From: Ponticaulis koreensis DSM 19734
GTDB lineage: Bacteria > Pseudomonadota > Alphaproteobacteria > Caulobacterales > Hyphomonadaceae
Length of the DNA stretch: 64,000 bases
Assembly (NCBI RefSeq): GCF_000420665.1
Contig: NZ_ATVJ01000001.1
Span: 1,745,588 to 1,809,587, forward strand
Reading direction: 5' to 3'
Shown: piece by piece, positions 52,543 to 62,013 of the stretch
Numbering within the stretch: position 1 is the stretch's first letter
Layout of the letters: every line of letters starts with the position of its first letter
Translations under genes and position numbers: made by a program
The notes under the pieces: generated by a model
Seen by the model: the letters and a program-made list of their open reading frames with translations, nothing else
Database searches by the model: none
What the model was told of the DNA's origin: nothing

Positions 52543-53172
52543 ATGCTGCTCGATTCAAACCGACTTGCGTCGTATCTGGCTTCTAAAATCTGTCACGACC
52601 TTGTGTCGCCGGTGGGCGCTGCCTCGTCCGCCCTGGAGTTCATGCAGGACAGTTCTGCGCAGGATATGCGTGAACAGGCCGAACAGCTTTTAGAGCAAAG
52701 CACATCGCGCTCTCTCGCGCGCCTCCAGTTTCTTCGTTACGCCTTTGGGTCAATGGGGATGTCTAAAGGGGCCGCTGAGCTTCATGAGGCGAAAGCCATC
52801 GCTGAAGGATATGTCGGGTCTCATAAGGGCGAGATTGAGTGGAACATTAATGCCGGCAGCCTGTCCTTCGCGCAGGTGCGGGTTATGATGAATGTTATCA
52901 TGCTGGGCCTTGCCTGCCTGTCTCGTGATGGCTTACTTAAAGTGACGATTGATCAGGACGATACGCTCACCATCAAGCTCGTCGCTTCTGGTAAACGTGC
53001 GCGCATGGCTCCGGATGTTCGTGCAGCATTGTCGAACACCGAACCGGAAGACGGTTGGGACCCACGTACGATCCAGCCATACTTCATGACAATGATTGTC
53101 CAGGAACTCGGCGGGTCTTTCCGCTTCACCGAAGGCGAAGAAACCGTGAGCTTCACTGTAACTGGACTTTAA
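52543..53172 (+). CDS. chpT: Histidine phosphotransferase ChpT
   Basis: 209 residues. The phospho-acceptor region is RLASYLASKICHDLVSPVGAASSALEFM with His18. The rest resembles a degenerate histidine-kinase ATPase fold (LSFAQVRVMMNVIMLGLACLSRDG) without an ATP site, as in ChpT. In Caulobacter ChpT relays phosphate from CckA to CtrA and CpdR and is essential. It sits upstream of cheA but with a 160-bp gap, so cotranscription is uncertain. Confidence 0.92.
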   Translation: MLLDSNRLASYLASKICHDLVSPVGAASSALEFMQDSSAQDMREQAEQLLEQSTSRSLARLQFLRYAFGSMGMSKGAAELHEAKAIAEGYVGSHKGEIEWNINAGSLSFAQVRVMMNVIMLGLACLSRDGLLKVTIDQDDTLTIKLVASGKRARMAPDVRAALSNTEPEDGWDPRTIQPYFMTMIVQELGGSFRFTEGEETVSFTVTGL

Positions 53173-53332
53173 GAAGTCCTAACTGGATTTGATCTAATTA
53201 AATAGAAACAAGCACTCGGCGGCAGCTAATGTCGCTGAGCTTGCAATTAATTACGCAACGAAAGCATTTTTTTAACCCAGATAAGCGAAGGTCAGTCCGT
53301 CTAACTCTATAAATTTATAACAGGTGGGTTTT

Positions 53333-56113
53333 ATGGACGATCTTCTGAGTGAATTTCTCACCGAGACATCGGAATCTCTGGAAGTTATCGACTCCGAACT
53401 GGTGCGGTTCGAAGCGGAGCCGAATGATCAGGGCATTCTGAACAATGTTTTTCGACTTGTGCATACTATTAAAGGAACGTGCGGGTTCCTCGGATTACCT
53501 CGTCTTGAAGCAGTAGCCCATGCGGGTGAAACACTTCTCGGCAAGTTTCGCGACGGTACGATTGAAGTTACACCGCCTCTGGTGACTTTGGTCCTTGAGT
53601 CTATCGACCAGATTAAAGCGCTGCTTGCTCACCTTGAAAATCACGAGACAGAGCCGGAAGGCGATGACGCCGAGCTGATCTCTCGCCTTGAAAAGGCTGC
53701 AGACGGCGAACTTGGTGCGCCTCCTGAGCCTGTGGCAGAAGTGCCTGCGCCAGCTCCTGAGCCGGCAGCAGCCGAAGCCAAGCCAGCAGCGAGCGATAAG
53801 AAGCCTCGGCCTGCGAACCTCGCTGACGATGTGCGCTGGGATGAAGATTTGGGCCGTGAACTGCGTCCTGGTGAAGTATCTCTTGCTGAACTGGAAGCCG
53901 CGTTTGCGTCTGTTGAAGTTGAAGACTTCTCCAATCCGCCTGACGCCACAGAGGAAACAGCTGAAGCCGCTGCACCTGAGGCAGCTACCGACGACGCCGA
54001 AGAGCCAGAAGCCGTTACTCCGGCAGCTGTTGCTGCAGCGATCGAAAAAGCGGTTGCGAACGAGCCAGAAATGGCATCGAACACACCGCGTGCCAGCCAG
54101 TCTATCCGTGTAAACGTGGATGTGCTCGAGCACCTGATGAACATGGTGTCTGAACTGGTCCTCACACGTAACCAGCTTCTTCAGATGGTTCGTCAGATGG
54201 ACGACTCTGAATTCAAGACACCGCTGCAGCGTCTTTCTAATGTAACAGGCGAACTGCAGGATGCAGTCATGAAGACCCGCATGCAGCCAATCGGAAATGC
54301 GTGGAAGAAAATTCCTCGTATCGTTCGTGACGCTGCTCAGGACCTCAACAAGAAGATCAAGCTGGTCATGGAAGGTGATCAGACTGAACTCGACCGTCAG
54401 GTTCTTGAACTCATTCGCGATCCGCTGACACACATGATCCGCAACTCCTGTGACCACGGTCTGGAGCTGCCATCTGATCGTATGGCTGTCGGCAAGCCTG
54501 AAGAAGGCACAATCATTCTGCGCGCTTATCACGAAGGTGGTCACATCCACATCGAACTGCGCGACGATGGTGCCGGCCTCAAAACGGCTCGTATTCGTCA
54601 GAAAGCGCTCGATAACGGTGTTATTACTCCGGAAGAAGCGACAACAATGACGGAAGCGCAGATTCACCGTCTGATCTTTGCACCTGGCTTCTCGACTGCC
54701 GAGAAGGTGACAAATCTGTCCGGTCGCGGTGTTGGTATGGACGTTGTTCGCACAAACATCGAGCTGATTGGTGGCGCGATCGATCTGGTATCCCGCGAAG
54801 GCGAGGGTACGACCTTCACGATTAAAATCCCGCTGACACTGGCTATCGTGTCTGCACTGATCGTCGGGTCTCAGGGCCAGCGCTTTGCTGTGCCTCAGCT
54901 CTCTGTCGTGGAACTGGTTCGCACCGGATCGAACAGCGAGAACAAAATCGAATCTATCAACGGTACTCAGGTTCTGCGTCTGCGTGATCGTCTTCTTCCG
55001 GTGCTTCCGCTTGCGAATGCACTCAAGCTTGATGACACCAACGCCGAAAACAAGAACCGCTTTGTCATCGTGATGCAGGTTGCATCCCAGCGCTTCGGTC
55101 TGGTGGTCGATGAAGTCTTCGATACGGAAGAAATCGTTGTGAAGCCGATCAATAGCGTGCTGCGTGACATTACCGAGTATTCCGGTTCTACGATCCTCGG
55201 CGATGGCTCTGTGATCATGATCCTTGACCCGAATGGCATTTCCAAACTGGCGGCCTTCGATAAATCAACAACTGGAACCAAGCCGGTGATACAAGAGACA
55301 CGCAAGATCGTTTCTCGTGGTGATCAGAAAACGAGCCTTCTCGTCTTCTCTGCGGGCTCTGCAGAACCAAAAGCGTGCCCACTCTCGCTCGTCACGCGTC
55401 TGGAAGAAATCGAAGTCGATCGCTTCGAGATGACAAACAAAGGCCCTGTGGTTCAGTACCGCGGTCAGCTTATGCCGGTCATTCCGATGTCTGGTGGCCT
55501 GACAGCGAACGAAGAAGGCCGTCAACCGGTGCTCGTTGTGAACAATGGTGACAGCGTTGTCGGTATCGGCGTCGATAAAGTTCTCGATATCACAGAAGAC
55601 GTGCTGAAAGTTGCTATCGGCGACACAACACCGGGTGTTCTGGGTACGGCAGTGATCGGCGGTAAGGCGACAGAAGTTATCGATATCGGTCACTTCCTCG
55701 GCCAGGCTGACTATGACTGGGCGAAGGCAATGTCTGAAGGTCCAAAAGAGCCTAAGTCTCTTCTGCTCTTCGAAAGCCATGACTTCTTCCGCAACATGCT
55801 TGCACCGCTTCTCGAAGCGTCCGGCTACCGCGTGACTACAGTCTCATCTGTTGAAGAAGCACTTGCTGCGAACATTGAGCCGTCTGACTTTGATGTAGTG
55901 CTTGCTGATATCGACAATGATGCAGAAGCCCGCGCCTTCGTCGACAAGCTTTCTACTGACGCTGAATGGGCCGATGTGCCACGCGTTGCAATGTCTAACC
56001 GCGAAGAAAGCCTCGTGACACCTGACTTCGCTGGCTGTGTCCGCAAGTCTGACCGTCATGGCCTTCTCGCAGTTCTCGATCAAACCGCTAGCCTTAAAGG
56101 ACAAGCCGCATGA
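53333..56113 (+). CDS. cheA: Chemotaxis kinase CheA with two CheW-like domains and a C-terminal receiver
   Basis: The ATG at 53333 follows AGGTGGG; a GTG at 53324 is the alternative. 926 residues. Hpt domain with phospho-His H44 (VHTIKGTCGFLG); a Pro/Ala/Glu-rich linker (about 115-250); dimerisation helices (VDVLEHLMNMVSELVLTRNQLLQM); ATPase with IRNSCDHGLE and GRGVGMDVVRTNIELIGG. Next come two consecutive CheW-like domains (about 500-640 and 650-790) and a C-terminal receiver-like domain (SLLLFESHDFFRNMLAPLLE, DVVLADIDND). There is no clear P2 domain. A hybrid CheA of this kind passes phosphate to its own receiver as well as to CheY. Confidence 0.95.
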   Translation: MDDLLSEFLTETSESLEVIDSELVRFEAEPNDQGILNNVFRLVHTIKGTCGFLGLPRLEAVAHAGETLLGKFRDGTIEVTPPLVTLVLESIDQIKALLAHLENHETEPEGDDAELISRLEKAADGELGAPPEPVAEVPAPAPEPAAAEAKPAASDKKPRPANLADDVRWDEDLGRELRPGEVSLAELEAAFASVEVEDFSNPPDATEETAEAAAPEAATDDAEEPEAVTPAAVAAAIEKAVANEPEMASNTPRASQSIRVNVDVLEHLMNMVSELVLTRNQLLQMVRQMDDSEFKTPLQRLSNVTGELQDAVMKTRMQPIGNAWKKIPRIVRDAAQDLNKKIKLVMEGDQTELDRQVLELIRDPLTHMIRNSCDHGLELPSDRMAVGKPEEGTIILRAYHEGGHIHIELRDDGAGLKTARIRQKALDNGVITPEEATTMTEAQIHRLIFAPGFSTAEKVTNLSGRGVGMDVVRTNIELIGGAIDLVSREGEGTTFTIKIPLTLAIVSALIVGSQGQRFAVPQLSVVELVRTGSNSENKIESINGTQVLRLRDRLLPVLPLANALKLDDTNAENKNRFVIVMQVASQRFGLVVDEVFDTEEIVVKPINSVLRDITEYSGSTILGDGSVIMILDPNGISKLAAFDKSTTGTKPVIQETRKIVSRGDQKTSLLVFSAGSAEPKACPLSLVTRLEEIEVDRFEMTNKGPVVQYRGQLMPVIPMSGGLTANEEGRQPVLVVNNGDSVVGIGVDKVLDITEDVLKVAIGDTTPGVLGTAVIGGKATEVIDIGHFLGQADYDWAKAMSEGPKEPKSLLLFESHDFFRNMLAPLLEASGYRVTTVSSVEEALAANIEPSDFDVVLADIDNDAEARAFVDKLSTDAEWADVPRVAMSNREESLVTPDFAGCVRKSDRHGLLAVLDQTASLKGQAA

Positions 56114-56571
56114 GCAGCACTGAATACATCACGCTCTATATTGGTGGGCAGCTCTTTGGCGCCGCAGTATCGCGTATCCACGACGTCTTCGCACCGGAAT
56201 CTATTACACCGGTGCCACTGGCAACCAAGGAAGTCGCAGGCCTTCTGAACCTGCGCGGACGGATCGTGACAGCAATTGATGCACGCTCCCGCCTCGGTCT
56301 TCCGAAGCGCGAAGATGATGCCTCTGTAATGGCCATTGGTATTGAGAAGGGGACTGAATCTTTCGGTCTTCTGATCGACGAAGTTGGCGAAGTGAAAACC
56401 CTGGATGATGGCGACCGGGAAGACGTACCGAGCAATCTCGACCCTGTTTGGGCGCAGATCGCATCGGGTGTCTACCGACTTGATGACGGCCTTCTGGTTG
56501 TCATCGATATCGACAAAATTCTGGCATTCGAAAGTGAAAATGACGCTGATCGCGGCGCTAAAGCTGCGTAG
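56110..56571 (+). CDS. cheW: Chemotaxis adaptor CheW
   Basis: 153 residues. CheW fold: EYITLYIGGQLFGAAVSRIHDVF, VAGLLNLRGRIVTAIDARSRLGLP, GLLIDEVGEVKTL and GVYRLDDGLLVVIDIDKIL. It couples receptors to CheA. The start overlaps the cheA stop by 4 bp. Confidence 0.96.
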   Translation: MSSTEYITLYIGGQLFGAAVSRIHDVFAPESITPVPLATKEVAGLLNLRGRIVTAIDARSRLGLPKREDDASVMAIGIEKGTESFGLLIDEVGEVKTLDDGDREDVPSNLDPVWAQIASGVYRLDDGLLVVIDIDKILAFESENDADRGAKAA

Positions 56572-56591
56572 TCTCTGAAAGGGAATTTGAA

Positions 56592-56957
56592 ATGAAGCGG
56601 TGTTTGATTGTTGATGACTCGCGCGTCGTGAGAAAAGTTGCACGCCGCATCGTGGAAGATCTCCATTTTTCGACGGAGGAAGCCGCCGATGGTTCTGAGG
56701 CTCTGGAAGCCTGCCGTCGGACAATGCCGGATGCAGTTCTTTTGGACTGGAACATGCCTGTGATGAACGGCATTGATTTCCTGCGGGCCCTGCGTCGCGA
56801 ACCAGGCGGCGAAGATCCGATCGTTGTCTTTTGCACGACTGAAAATGACATGGACCATATCGCCGAAGCGATCCGCTCTGGCGCGAATGAGTACATTATG
56901 AAGCCGTTCGATAGCGAAATTATTGAATCAAAGTTCGCCGAAGTCGGCCTCGTCTGA
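56592..56957 (+). CDS. cheY: Chemotaxis response regulator CheY
   Basis: 121-residue single receiver: acidic pair in LIVDDSRVVR, phospho-Asp D52 in VLLDWNMPVMNG, Thr in VVFCTTEND and Lys in IMKPFDSEI. No output domain. It follows a clear AAGGGAA and lies 20 bp after cheW. It should bind the flagellar switch or compete as a phosphate sink. Confidence 0.96.
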   Translation: MKRCLIVDDSRVVRKVARRIVEDLHFSTEEAADGSEALEACRRTMPDAVLLDWNMPVMNGIDFLRALRREPGGEDPIVVFCTTENDMDHIAEAIRSGANEYIMKPFDSEIIESKFAEVGLV

Positions 56958-56968
56958 TCGGACACTGA

Positions 56969-58117
56969 ATGACCATTGCAGCAACAATAAAACCCCAGAC
57001 CGGGGCGCCTATCCGGGTGCAACTCATTGACGACAGCGCAGTCGTCCGCGGCCTTACGCGTCGCTGGCTGACAGGCGTAGACGGCGTTGAGCTTGTCGTG
57101 GTGAGCACTGACGGTATGCAAGGGGTGGCGGATGCCACGAAAGTGCGTCCGGACATAATTATCCTGGATGTTGAAATGCCGCGCATGGATGGGCTTGAAG
57201 CTCTCCCGCACCTGCGACGCGCTGCACCAAATGCCAAAATCATTATGGCGTCGACGCTCACTCATAAGGGCGCCAACGTTACAATTTCTGCGCTGTCGAA
57301 AGGTGCGACGGACTATCTTCCAAAGCCGGAAGCAAGCCAGCTTGGCGGCGCCGAAGCCTATCGCGATGCGCTGATTGAGAAGATCCGTCTGTTCGGTAAG
57401 CCGGAAGAAGCCAAGCGCCCATTCCCTGCGCCAATGCCGCTACGTCCGGCGTCGGTGAAAGCGAATGAAGCGCCGCGTCCTGCGATCAAAATTCCATCCA
57501 AGCCGGAGCTGCACAAGCCGCCGACACGCTGGACTCGGCCGAATGCGATTGTTGTCGCCAGTTCAACGGGCGGCCCACAGGCTCTGCAGGCTGTCCTGCC
57601 GGAAATTTGCAAAAAGACGGACCTGCCAATTCTGGTCGTCCAGCATATGCCGCCAACCTTCACGTCTATCCTTGCAGAGCATCTCAATGCGACCTGCAAG
57701 CACGAAGTCGCCGAAGGTCAGCAAGGCGAGCAGGTGATGCGTAACCGTATCTATATTGCGCCGGGCGGCTATCACATGTTCGTCGAGAAGAAAGGCGCGA
57801 CGCCGACAATCGGCCTGAATCAGGATGCACAGGTGAATTTCTGCCGTCCTGCGGCTGACGTCCTGTTCAACGCCGCTGCAAAAGTTTACGGTGCAGCACT
57901 GACAGCGGTCGTGCTCACAGGTATGGGCGCTGACGGATGTCAGGGTGTTGCAACGATTGTCGATCAGGGTGGCCGGTCCATCGTGCAGGATCAGAAATCA
58001 AGTGTGGTCTGGGGTATGCCAGGCGCGGTTTTCAATGCCGGTCTCGCACATTCTGTACATCCACTGAACGAAATTGCTGACGCGGTCGGCAAATCACTCC
58101 ATGGAGTTATGTCATGA
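56969..58117 (+). CDS. cheB: Chemoreceptor methylesterase CheB
   Basis: 382 residues. Receiver with D67 (IIILDVEMPRMDG), a linker, then the esterase: Ser in VVASSTGGPQALQAV (near 192), His in VVQHMPPTFTSILAEHL, and Asp in VVLTGMGADG. It removes methyl groups from receptor glutamates and deamidates glutamines when phosphorylated by CheA. It overlaps cheR by 4 bp. The receiver is preceded by about 14 extra residues. Confidence 0.96.
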   Translation: MTIAATIKPQTGAPIRVQLIDDSAVVRGLTRRWLTGVDGVELVVVSTDGMQGVADATKVRPDIIILDVEMPRMDGLEALPHLRRAAPNAKIIMASTLTHKGANVTISALSKGATDYLPKPEASQLGGAEAYRDALIEKIRLFGKPEEAKRPFPAPMPLRPASVKANEAPRPAIKIPSKPELHKPPTRWTRPNAIVVASSTGGPQALQAVLPEICKKTDLPILVVQHMPPTFTSILAEHLNATCKHEVAEGQQGEQVMRNRIYIAPGGYHMFVEKKGATPTIGLNQDAQVNFCRPAADVLFNAAAKVYGAALTAVVLTGMGADGCQGVATIVDQGGRSIVQDQKSSVVWGMPGAVFNAGLAHSVHPLNEIADAVGKSLHGVMS

Positions 58118-58953
58118 ACGATGCTGATTTTGATTTCGTGACGTCCGAGCTGAAACGCCGTTCAGGCATCGTTATCGGCAAGGACAAAATGTACCTCTTG
58201 GAGAGCCGACTTTCGCCGATTGCGCGTAAGGAAGGCCTTGAATCGATTGGTGAGCTGGTTTCGCAGGTGCGCCGTAATCGTGACGAACGCCTGATGAAGG
58301 TCATTGTCGACGCTATGACGACGAACGAAACCTTCTTCTTCCGTGACAAGACGCCGTTCGACCACCTTGAGAAAGCCGTGCTGCCAGCGCTTCGTGAGAA
58401 GCGTCCGGGCCAGCGTATCCGTATTCTCTGTGCTGCGTGTTCAACGGGTCAGGAACCATATTCCATTGCGATGATGCTGGACCAGAATCCTGCACTGACA
58501 GGTGGTGCGCCGGTTGAGATTACAGCGGTCGATATTTCCGATCGCGTGCTCGATAAAGCGCGCGCTGGTCTCTACAGCCAATTCGAAGTTCAACGCGGTT
58601 TGCCGATCCGCACGCTGATGACGTATTTCACCCAGCAGGGTGATGTCTGGAAACTGTCCGATAACATCCGGTCAAAGGTTCAGTTCAAAAACGTCAATCT
58701 GCTGGATCCGATGACCACGCTCGGTAAGTTTGATGTCGTTTTCTGCCGCAACGTTCTGATTTACTTCGATCTTCAGACCAAACGCGACATTCTTCAGCGT
58801 CTCTCGGCACAGATGAATGATCCTAGCTTCCTGCTGCTCGGCGCTGCTGAGACGGTGGTTGGCGTCGTAGATTCATTTGCGCCGAACAAAGAGTTTCGCG
58901 GGCTGTATGAAAAGTCTGGCACTGCAGGTCGTGCGGGCATTCGCGCCGCGTAA
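58114..58953 (+). CDS. cheR: Chemoreceptor methyltransferase CheR
   Basis: 279 residues. N-terminal CheR helical domain (FDFVTSELKRRSGIVIGKDKMYLLESRL), then VDAMTTNETFFFRDKTPFDHL, the SAM-binding motif ILCAACSTGQEPYSIAM, DISDRVLDKARAGLYSQFEVQRGLP and FDVVFCRNVLIYFD. It methylates receptor glutamates. It is the last gene of the cluster, before a strong bidirectional terminator. Confidence 0.96.
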   Translation: MNDADFDFVTSELKRRSGIVIGKDKMYLLESRLSPIARKEGLESIGELVSQVRRNRDERLMKVIVDAMTTNETFFFRDKTPFDHLEKAVLPALREKRPGQRIRILCAACSTGQEPYSIAMMLDQNPALTGGAPVEITAVDISDRVLDKARAGLYSQFEVQRGLPIRTLMTYFTQQGDVWKLSDNIRSKVQFKNVNLLDPMTTLGKFDVVFCRNVLIYFDLQTKRDILQRLSAQMNDPSFLLLGAAETVVGVVDSFAPNKEFRGLYEKSGTAGRAGIRAA

Positions 58954-58974
58954 CCCGGTCTCGATAGTTACAAG

Positions 58975-59008
58975 AAAAAAGCCTGTCAGATATCTGGCAG
59001 GCTTTTTT
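58975..59008. terminator. Bidirectional terminator between cheR and the efflux gene
   Basis: Stem AAAAAAGCCTGTCAGAT/ATCTGGCAGGCTTTTTT, with one wobble pair, and flanking A and T runs. It serves both convergent genes. Confidence 0.93.
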
Positions 59009-59030
59009 CTTTTCAGAGGTTGTAGCGTTT

Positions 59031-60695
59031 CTATTCGGGTGTGACAGGCGCGCCGGGCGCTGCATCTTCAACCGCGTGCTCTGCTTTGCGAATTGGCTTT
59101 TCCGGTTGTCCGCGACCACGCAGCTGGATCACCGGCACGAACAGAATAGAGATCAGCGCGAAGATAACGATCACGACACCGCCCATGAAGATGAAGCTCA
59201 TGGAGTCTGCAAAAGCGACTTTCAGGAATGGCGGCATCTCGACGGCGGCGCCGGCTGTCTCTGCTGAAATGTATTCTGCCTGCAGACGACCAAGATTGAT
59301 GTTACCGGCAGCTTCAGGAAACTGCTGAGACAGATTTTCGGTGAGCCTTGATGTCATCAGCGCACCGAAGATCGCAACGCCAACGACAGAGCCTGTCTGG
59401 CGCAGGAACATGCCGGTAGAGGTTGCAACGCCGACCTGCTGGACCGGTGATGCGCTCTGAGAGACAAGTGTGAACAGGCTTTGTGAGGGGCCAAGGCCGA
59501 GGCCGACAAGGAATAGACGCCAGATGACGTCATAGGCGCTGGAGTTTTCCGTAAGGTGCGTCATTAGCCAGAGGCCGATGATCTGCACCACAGCGCCGCC
59601 CAGCATAAAGGCTTTATACTTTCCCGTCTTGGTCACAAGCCGGCCGACCAGGAAGGCAGACAGGATGAGCCCACCCATCAAAGGCAGCATAGAGAAGCCG
59701 GAATTGGTGGCTTTGATGCCAATCACCAGCTGCAGGTATAACGGCACGTAGATAATCGTGCCCATGAACGCCATTGAGATAATGAAGGACGAGATCATGC
59801 TTGTGGTGAAGGCTTTGTTTCTGAACAAGCCAAGCGGCAGGACCGGGTCTTTCACGCGGCTCTGTACAATCAGGAAGGCAATGCCTGTGACGATGGCGAG
59901 TGCGAAGAGAAGATCCACCGCCGGGTCGAACCAGCCATCCGTCGGGCCGTGTGTCAGTGCGAGCATGAGCGCACCAAGCGATGTGACGATCAATATGCCG
60001 CCAACATAGTCAATCGTCCCGCCGGTGCGCGTGCCGATGTCTGGCATTTTGCGACTGATCATGAAGAGCGCGAGCAGCGACGTTGGCAGGTTGATATAAA
60101 ACACCCAGCGCCAGCCTGCGATGTGAACACCCAGAATGTCCGTTGTGCCATGGTCGGTGAACCAGCCGCCAATAATCGGTCCGACTACACTCGCGAGGCC
60201 GAATACGGCACCGAACAGACCGGCATATTTTGCGCGCTCACGCGGCTCGAACAGGTCGGCAATCGTAGCAAAGGCCGACGTGAACAGCGCGCCGCCTCCA
60301 ATACCCTGAATGCCGCGGAACACGATGAGCTGGGTCATGCCGGACCCAAGCACAGGCAGGTCACCGAATTCACCCGCCAGACCGCATAGCCAAGAGCCGA
60401 GAATGAAGATGCCGATACCGGTAATCAGAACGCTTTTCCGGCCATACATGTCGCCGAGCTTGCCCCAGATAGGTACCATCACGGTAGACGTCAGAAGATA
60501 GGTCGTCGTCACCCATGCATAAATCTCAAGGCCGTGTAGGTCTGCAACGATGCGTGGCATGGCGGTCGAAACGATTGTCTGGTCCAGCGCGCTGAGCAGA
60601 AAGACAATCATCACGGCCATGAAGGTGGCGCGCTTTTGCTCCGGCGTTGCTTGCGGCTGACCTGTTTCGCTTAGTGGTAGGGCCTGATCTGTCAT
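59031..60695 (-). CDS. DHA2-family multidrug efflux transporter (EmrB/QacA type)
   Basis: The start at ATG 60695 is chosen; the open frame continues to 60881 without signal or membrane features. 554 residues with about 14 membrane helices. Motifs are LSALDQTIVSTAMPRI (motif D1), WGKLGDMYGRKSVLITGI (motif A), RGIQGIGGGALF (motif B) and GPIIGGWFTDHG (motif C). It likely exports drugs or toxic lipophiles with proton antiport. No regulator gene is adjacent. An inverted repeat TATAG-N10-CTATA lies upstream (around 60720-60740) and may be an operator. Confidence 0.9.
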   Translation of the reverse strand: MTDQALPLSETGQPQATPEQKRATFMAVMIVFLLSALDQTIVSTAMPRIVADLHGLEIYAWVTTTYLLTSTVMVPIWGKLGDMYGRKSVLITGIGIFILGSWLCGLAGEFGDLPVLGSGMTQLIVFRGIQGIGGGALFTSAFATIADLFEPRERAKYAGLFGAVFGLASVVGPIIGGWFTDHGTTDILGVHIAGWRWVFYINLPTSLLALFMISRKMPDIGTRTGGTIDYVGGILIVTSLGALMLALTHGPTDGWFDPAVDLLFALAIVTGIAFLIVQSRVKDPVLPLGLFRNKAFTTSMISSFIISMAFMGTIIYVPLYLQLVIGIKATNSGFSMLPLMGGLILSAFLVGRLVTKTGKYKAFMLGGAVVQIIGLWLMTHLTENSSAYDVIWRLFLVGLGLGPSQSLFTLVSQSASPVQQVGVATSTGMFLRQTGSVVGVAIFGALMTSRLTENLSQQFPEAAGNINLGRLQAEYISAETAGAAVEMPPFLKVAFADSMSFIFMGGVVIVIFALISILFVPVIQLRGRGQPEKPIRKAEHAVEDAAPGAPVTPE

Positions 60696-60942
60696 GGAAT
60701 AGCGTCCATTGTACGGTGTATAGTTGTATCTTGCTATATCCATTGCGGGGGTACGATCAACCCCGCATTCCATCAAATGAAAGCGGGTGCCTGTCATGTA
60801 AGCACGGCTTACGACCCATTTTCTCCTGAAAGGGGAAATGGCGGCTTGCAGTTTGCAAAATTCGCGATTGAACACCTGCACATGACGGATTCTGGCACAC
60901 CTGCCAGCGGTTTGTGTGAGCGAAGAGATAAGAGCGAGCGAT

Positions 60943-61989
60943 ATGCTATCCGGAATTCACCTGCTGCGCGGCGTTGCGGCCCTTCTGGTCGCGGGATTTC
61001 ACATCTATGCGGCATCGACGGGTGGTGAGAACGGCAATCCGGTTCTCTTTTCGGCCTTCAAAGGCGGGGCGCTGGGCGTAGACATCTTCTTCGTCATTAG
61101 TGGCTTCATCATTTACTACGCGGCGGCGCGCGCGCCCGTCTGGTCATCCGGGCGCTTCATGGCGGGGCGGTTTTTCCGTATCTATCCGGTCTATTGGGCC
61201 GTTCTGATAGGCTATTTCGCGCTGTTGATCGGCCTGTGGGTTCTGACTGGGGATGCAAGCCGGTTCGCAGACCCGCAAACGATGATCCGGTCCATTTTCC
61301 TGTTTCCGTCTGATGCACATGTCATAGAGATTTCATGGACGCTCACGATAGAGCTTTTGTTCTATGTGCTTTTTGCGGCGACCTTCCGTGGTCCGAATTC
61401 CGATACCAGCCTCGTTTTCACGTCCATGCTCAGCTGGGCGTTTCTCTCCGTGCTCTACACGGTCGCTGGCATAGATGCGGGCGGTCTGAACGTCATCTTC
61501 CATCCGGCGGTCAGCGAGCTGCTCTTTGGTATGATTATCTGCGAGCTCTGGATGAAAGGGGCGCGCCGTTTTGCGCTCCCTATGTTTGCTTTCGGGGCAG
61601 GGGGGCTTCTCGCAACGCTCATTCTTGTACCTGGTCATGAACTTCACGAATGGCGTGCTTTGCAGGCCGGTGTGCCAGCGGCATTCCTCGTTTATGGCGC
61701 GCTGGGGCTCAATTTCCGTCTGGGTTTCTTTGGCAAGCTGTTCGGGGATGCATCTTACATGCTTTACCTCATCCACCTGCCGGCATTTATGGTGATTGGT
61801 TTCCTGGTCGAAAAAGCAGCCGGTATCAGTATTTATGCCAATGACCTCACCATGGGGATCACGCTGGTGCTGACCGTTGTCGCGGCCTGCCTGCTTCACC
61901 TGTTGTTTGAGCGGCCATATCAGGCCTGGTACAAGGCTTTGATGGCGCGTTTCGATGGTCGCGAAAAGCAGGCGCACCAGACGAGCTGA
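60943..61989 (+). CDS. Acyltransferase 3 family membrane protein
   Basis: The ATG at 60943 gives a protein beginning MLSGIHLLRGVAALLVAGFHIY, the family N-terminus; a GTG at 60916 is possible, and neither has a strong ribosome site. About 348 residues, ten or so membrane helices. The family His is in FHIY; GVDIFFVISGFIIYYAAAR and RFFRIYPVYW follow, all typical. It transfers acyl groups to surface sugars or exopolysaccharide. The gene is divergent from the efflux gene and has no polysaccharide neighbours, so the substrate is unknown. Confidence 0.87.
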   Translation: MLSGIHLLRGVAALLVAGFHIYAASTGGENGNPVLFSAFKGGALGVDIFFVISGFIIYYAAARAPVWSSGRFMAGRFFRIYPVYWAVLIGYFALLIGLWVLTGDASRFADPQTMIRSIFLFPSDAHVIEISWTLTIELLFYVLFAATFRGPNSDTSLVFTSMLSWAFLSVLYTVAGIDAGGLNVIFHPAVSELLFGMIICELWMKGARRFALPMFAFGAGGLLATLILVPGHELHEWRALQAGVPAAFLVYGALGLNFRLGFFGKLFGDASYMLYLIHLPAFMVIGFLVEKAAGISIYANDLTMGITLVLTVVAACLLHLLFERPYQAWYKALMARFDGREKQAHQTS

Positions 61990-62013
61990 GGCACCTGCTT
62001 TTCGGTGTGAGCG

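Noticed and set aside
53495-54667. 390-codon minus-strand frame opposite cheA
   Set aside because: cheA is a clear gene here; the antisense frame has no recognisable domain and odd composition.
60696-60881. N-terminal extension of the efflux transporter
   Set aside because: The segment lacks hydrophobic or conserved residues, and the ATG at 60695 gives the normal family N-terminus.
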